Assembly (NCBI GenBank): GCA_014376345.1
Contig: JACMRS010000030.1
Coordinates: 1 to 8,061 of the forward strand
Direction: 5' to 3'
Source of the DNA: Bacteroidia bacterium
Lineage (GTDB): Bacteria; Bacteroidota; Bacteroidia; NS11-12g; UBA955
Length of the DNA: 8,061 bases
The notes under the pieces are model-generated. The model worked only from the letters and a program-made list of their open reading frames with translations. It was not told the origin of the DNA and searched no databases. Position numbers and translations under genes: made by a program. Below, piece after piece: positions 6,952-8,061 of the stretch. The number at the start of each line of letters is the position of its first letter. Position 1 is the stretch's first letter.

Positions 6952-7998
6952 ATGAAATTATCGCAATTCACATTTGAACTTCCTCCTAATTTAATAGCTA
7001 AAGATCCAACACCTGTGCGCCATGAGAGCAAGATGATGGTTCTTAACCGCAAAGACAAAACCATAGAACACAAAAAATTCGAGGACCTATTAGATATCCT
7101 TGATGATGGAGATGTTATGGTAATAAACAATACTAAAGTATTTCCTGCACGTCTTTTTGGTAACAAAGAAAAAACAGGCGCTAAAATAGAAGTATTTATG
7201 CTTCGCGAATTAAATGCTGAACTTAGACTTTGGGATGTACTTGTAGATCCTGCTAGAAAAATACGTGTTGGAAATAAATTGTATTTTGGCGATGATGATT
7301 TAGTAGCAGAAGTAGTAGACAATACAACTTCACGCGGCAGAACCATCCGTTTTCTTTTCGACGGTTCGAAAGAAGAGTTTAATAATATCATTAAAAAACT
7401 TGGTGAAACACCAATTCCTAAATACATTGACAGACCTGTAAAACCTGAAGACTCAGAGCGTTATCAAACTATTTTCGCAACTGAAGAAGGTGCTGTTGCT
7501 CCTCCAACTGCAGGATTGCATTTTAGCAGGGAGCTGATGATGCGCCTTGATATTAAAGGTATCAATATTACTGAAGTTACCCTTCATCTTGGACTTGGAA
7601 CATTTAGAAATGTTGAGGTTGAAGATCTTACAAAGCATAAAATGGATTCTGAAAGCTACTCAATTTCAGAGCATACAGCCAATCTTGTAAATAAAGCTAA
7701 AGACGATAAAAAACGTGTGGTTGCCATTGGATCAAGCGTGATGAGAGCCCTTGAATCTTCAGTTTCTTCTACAGGTTATCTTAACCCTTCAAGTGGTTGG
7801 ACAGATAAATTTCTTTTCCCTCCCCATGATTTTTCTATTGCAAATACTTTTGTAACCAATTTCCACAGTCCTGAATCAACATTATTGATGCTGACTGCTG
7901 CGTTTGCAGACTATGATTTCGTAATGAAAGCATATCAGGAAGCAATTAAAAAGAAATACAGGTTCCAGTGTTATGGCGATGCCCTTCTGATTCTGTGA
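6952..7998 (+). CDS. queA: S-adenosylmethionine:tRNA ribosyltransferase-isomerase
   Basis: Transfers and isomerises the ribosyl group of SAM onto preQ1 at tRNA position 34, making epoxyqueuosine in the queuosine pathway. Its 348 residues are the normal length. Motifs in order: LPPNLIAKDPTPVRHESKMM (10-29), INNTKVFPARL (58-68), GETPIPKYI (151-159), GAVAPPTAGLHFSRELM (180-196), LHLGLGTFRNVEVED (211-225), AIGSSVMRALES (258-269), TNFHSPESTLLMLTAAFA (302-319) and YGDALLIL at the end. LHLGLGTF replaces the VGAGTF common in Proteobacteria, which I recall as a Bacteroidetes variant. The ATG at 6952 is supported by an in-frame TAA at 6940. It is the only plus-strand gene and has its own promoter. No other queuosine gene is in the window. 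Confidence 0.96.
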   Translation: MKLSQFTFELPPNLIAKDPTPVRHESKMMVLNRKDKTIEHKKFEDLLDILDDGDVMVINNTKVFPARLFGNKEKTGAKIEVFMLRELNAELRLWDVLVDPARKIRVGNKLYFGDDDLVAEVVDNTTSRGRTIRFLFDGSKEEFNNIIKKLGETPIPKYIDRPVKPEDSERYQTIFATEEGAVAPPTAGLHFSRELMMRLDIKGINITEVTLHLGLGTFRNVEVEDLTKHKMDSESYSISEHTANLVNKAKDDKKRVVAIGSSVMRALESSVSSTGYLNPSSGWTDKFLFPPHDFSIANTFVTNFHSPESTLLMLTAAFADYDFVMKAYQEAIKKKYRFQCYGDALLIL

Positions 7999-8007
7999 TC
8001 ACTGTGA

Positions 8008-8031
8008 AAATGTCTTGAAAGCCAGACATTT
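8008..8031 (+). terminator. Possible terminator of queA
   Basis: A perfect 8-bp stem AAATGTCT / AGACATTT with an 8-nt loop begins 9 nt after the queA stop. The downstream sequence (ATTATTCTTCTC) is pyrimidine-rich but is not a clean T-run, and the stem has few G-C pairs. It is therefore a weak terminator candidate, limited by the window edge. Confidence 0.45.
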
Positions 8032-8061
8032 ATTATTCTTCTCTTAAATTTTCTTTCAGCT

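Overview
The window looks like a chromosomal piece of a Bacteroidota bacterium. The reasons are: Bacteroidetes-type promoter elements (TTTG, about 20 nt, then TAnnTTTG) in front of several genes; A-rich leaders without clear Shine-Dalgarno sequences; and protein variants that I recall as typical of the phylum (KHNNACG in PurH, LHLGLGTF in QueA). All eight genes look intact, with no frameshifts. Seven lie on the minus strand and one (queA) on the plus strand.

Layout from left to right. Positions 1-450 hold no gene. They contain a compact island of repeats: large imperfect hairpins built on a TGAGCTTGTCGAAG / CTTCGACAAGCTCA core, followed by head-to-tail 23-bp units. Next come, all on the minus strand, pnp (polynucleotide phosphorylase), rpsO (uS15), the rpmA-rplU pair (bL27, bL21), rlmH (23S rRNA methyltransferase), purH (last two steps of IMP synthesis) and a ComB-family 2-phosphosulfolactate phosphatase. 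A divergent intergenic region of roughly 140-200 bp, depending on which ComB start is used, separates that gene from plus-strand queA (queuosine synthesis), which ends shortly before the right edge.

Transcription on the minus strand runs from right to left: comB, purH, rlmH, then rplU-rpmA, rpsO and pnp. Good intrinsic terminators follow rpmA, rpsO and pnp. The extended -7 element TAYTTTTGCA occurs in front of purH, rplU, rpsO and queA, so the block is probably several short transcription units rather than one operon. Five of the eight genes serve the ribosome or tRNA (rpsO, rplU, rpmA, rlmH, queA), and pnp serves RNA turnover. rpsO-pnp is the same pairing as in E. coli, also with a terminator between the two genes.

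The gene content is ordinary housekeeping. The part most worth a second look is the repeat island. Two modules keep a 38-nt loop of related sequence between inverted arms, and the second module carries matching insertions in both arms that still pair with each other. I found no sign of a novel defence, mobile or metabolic gene system.
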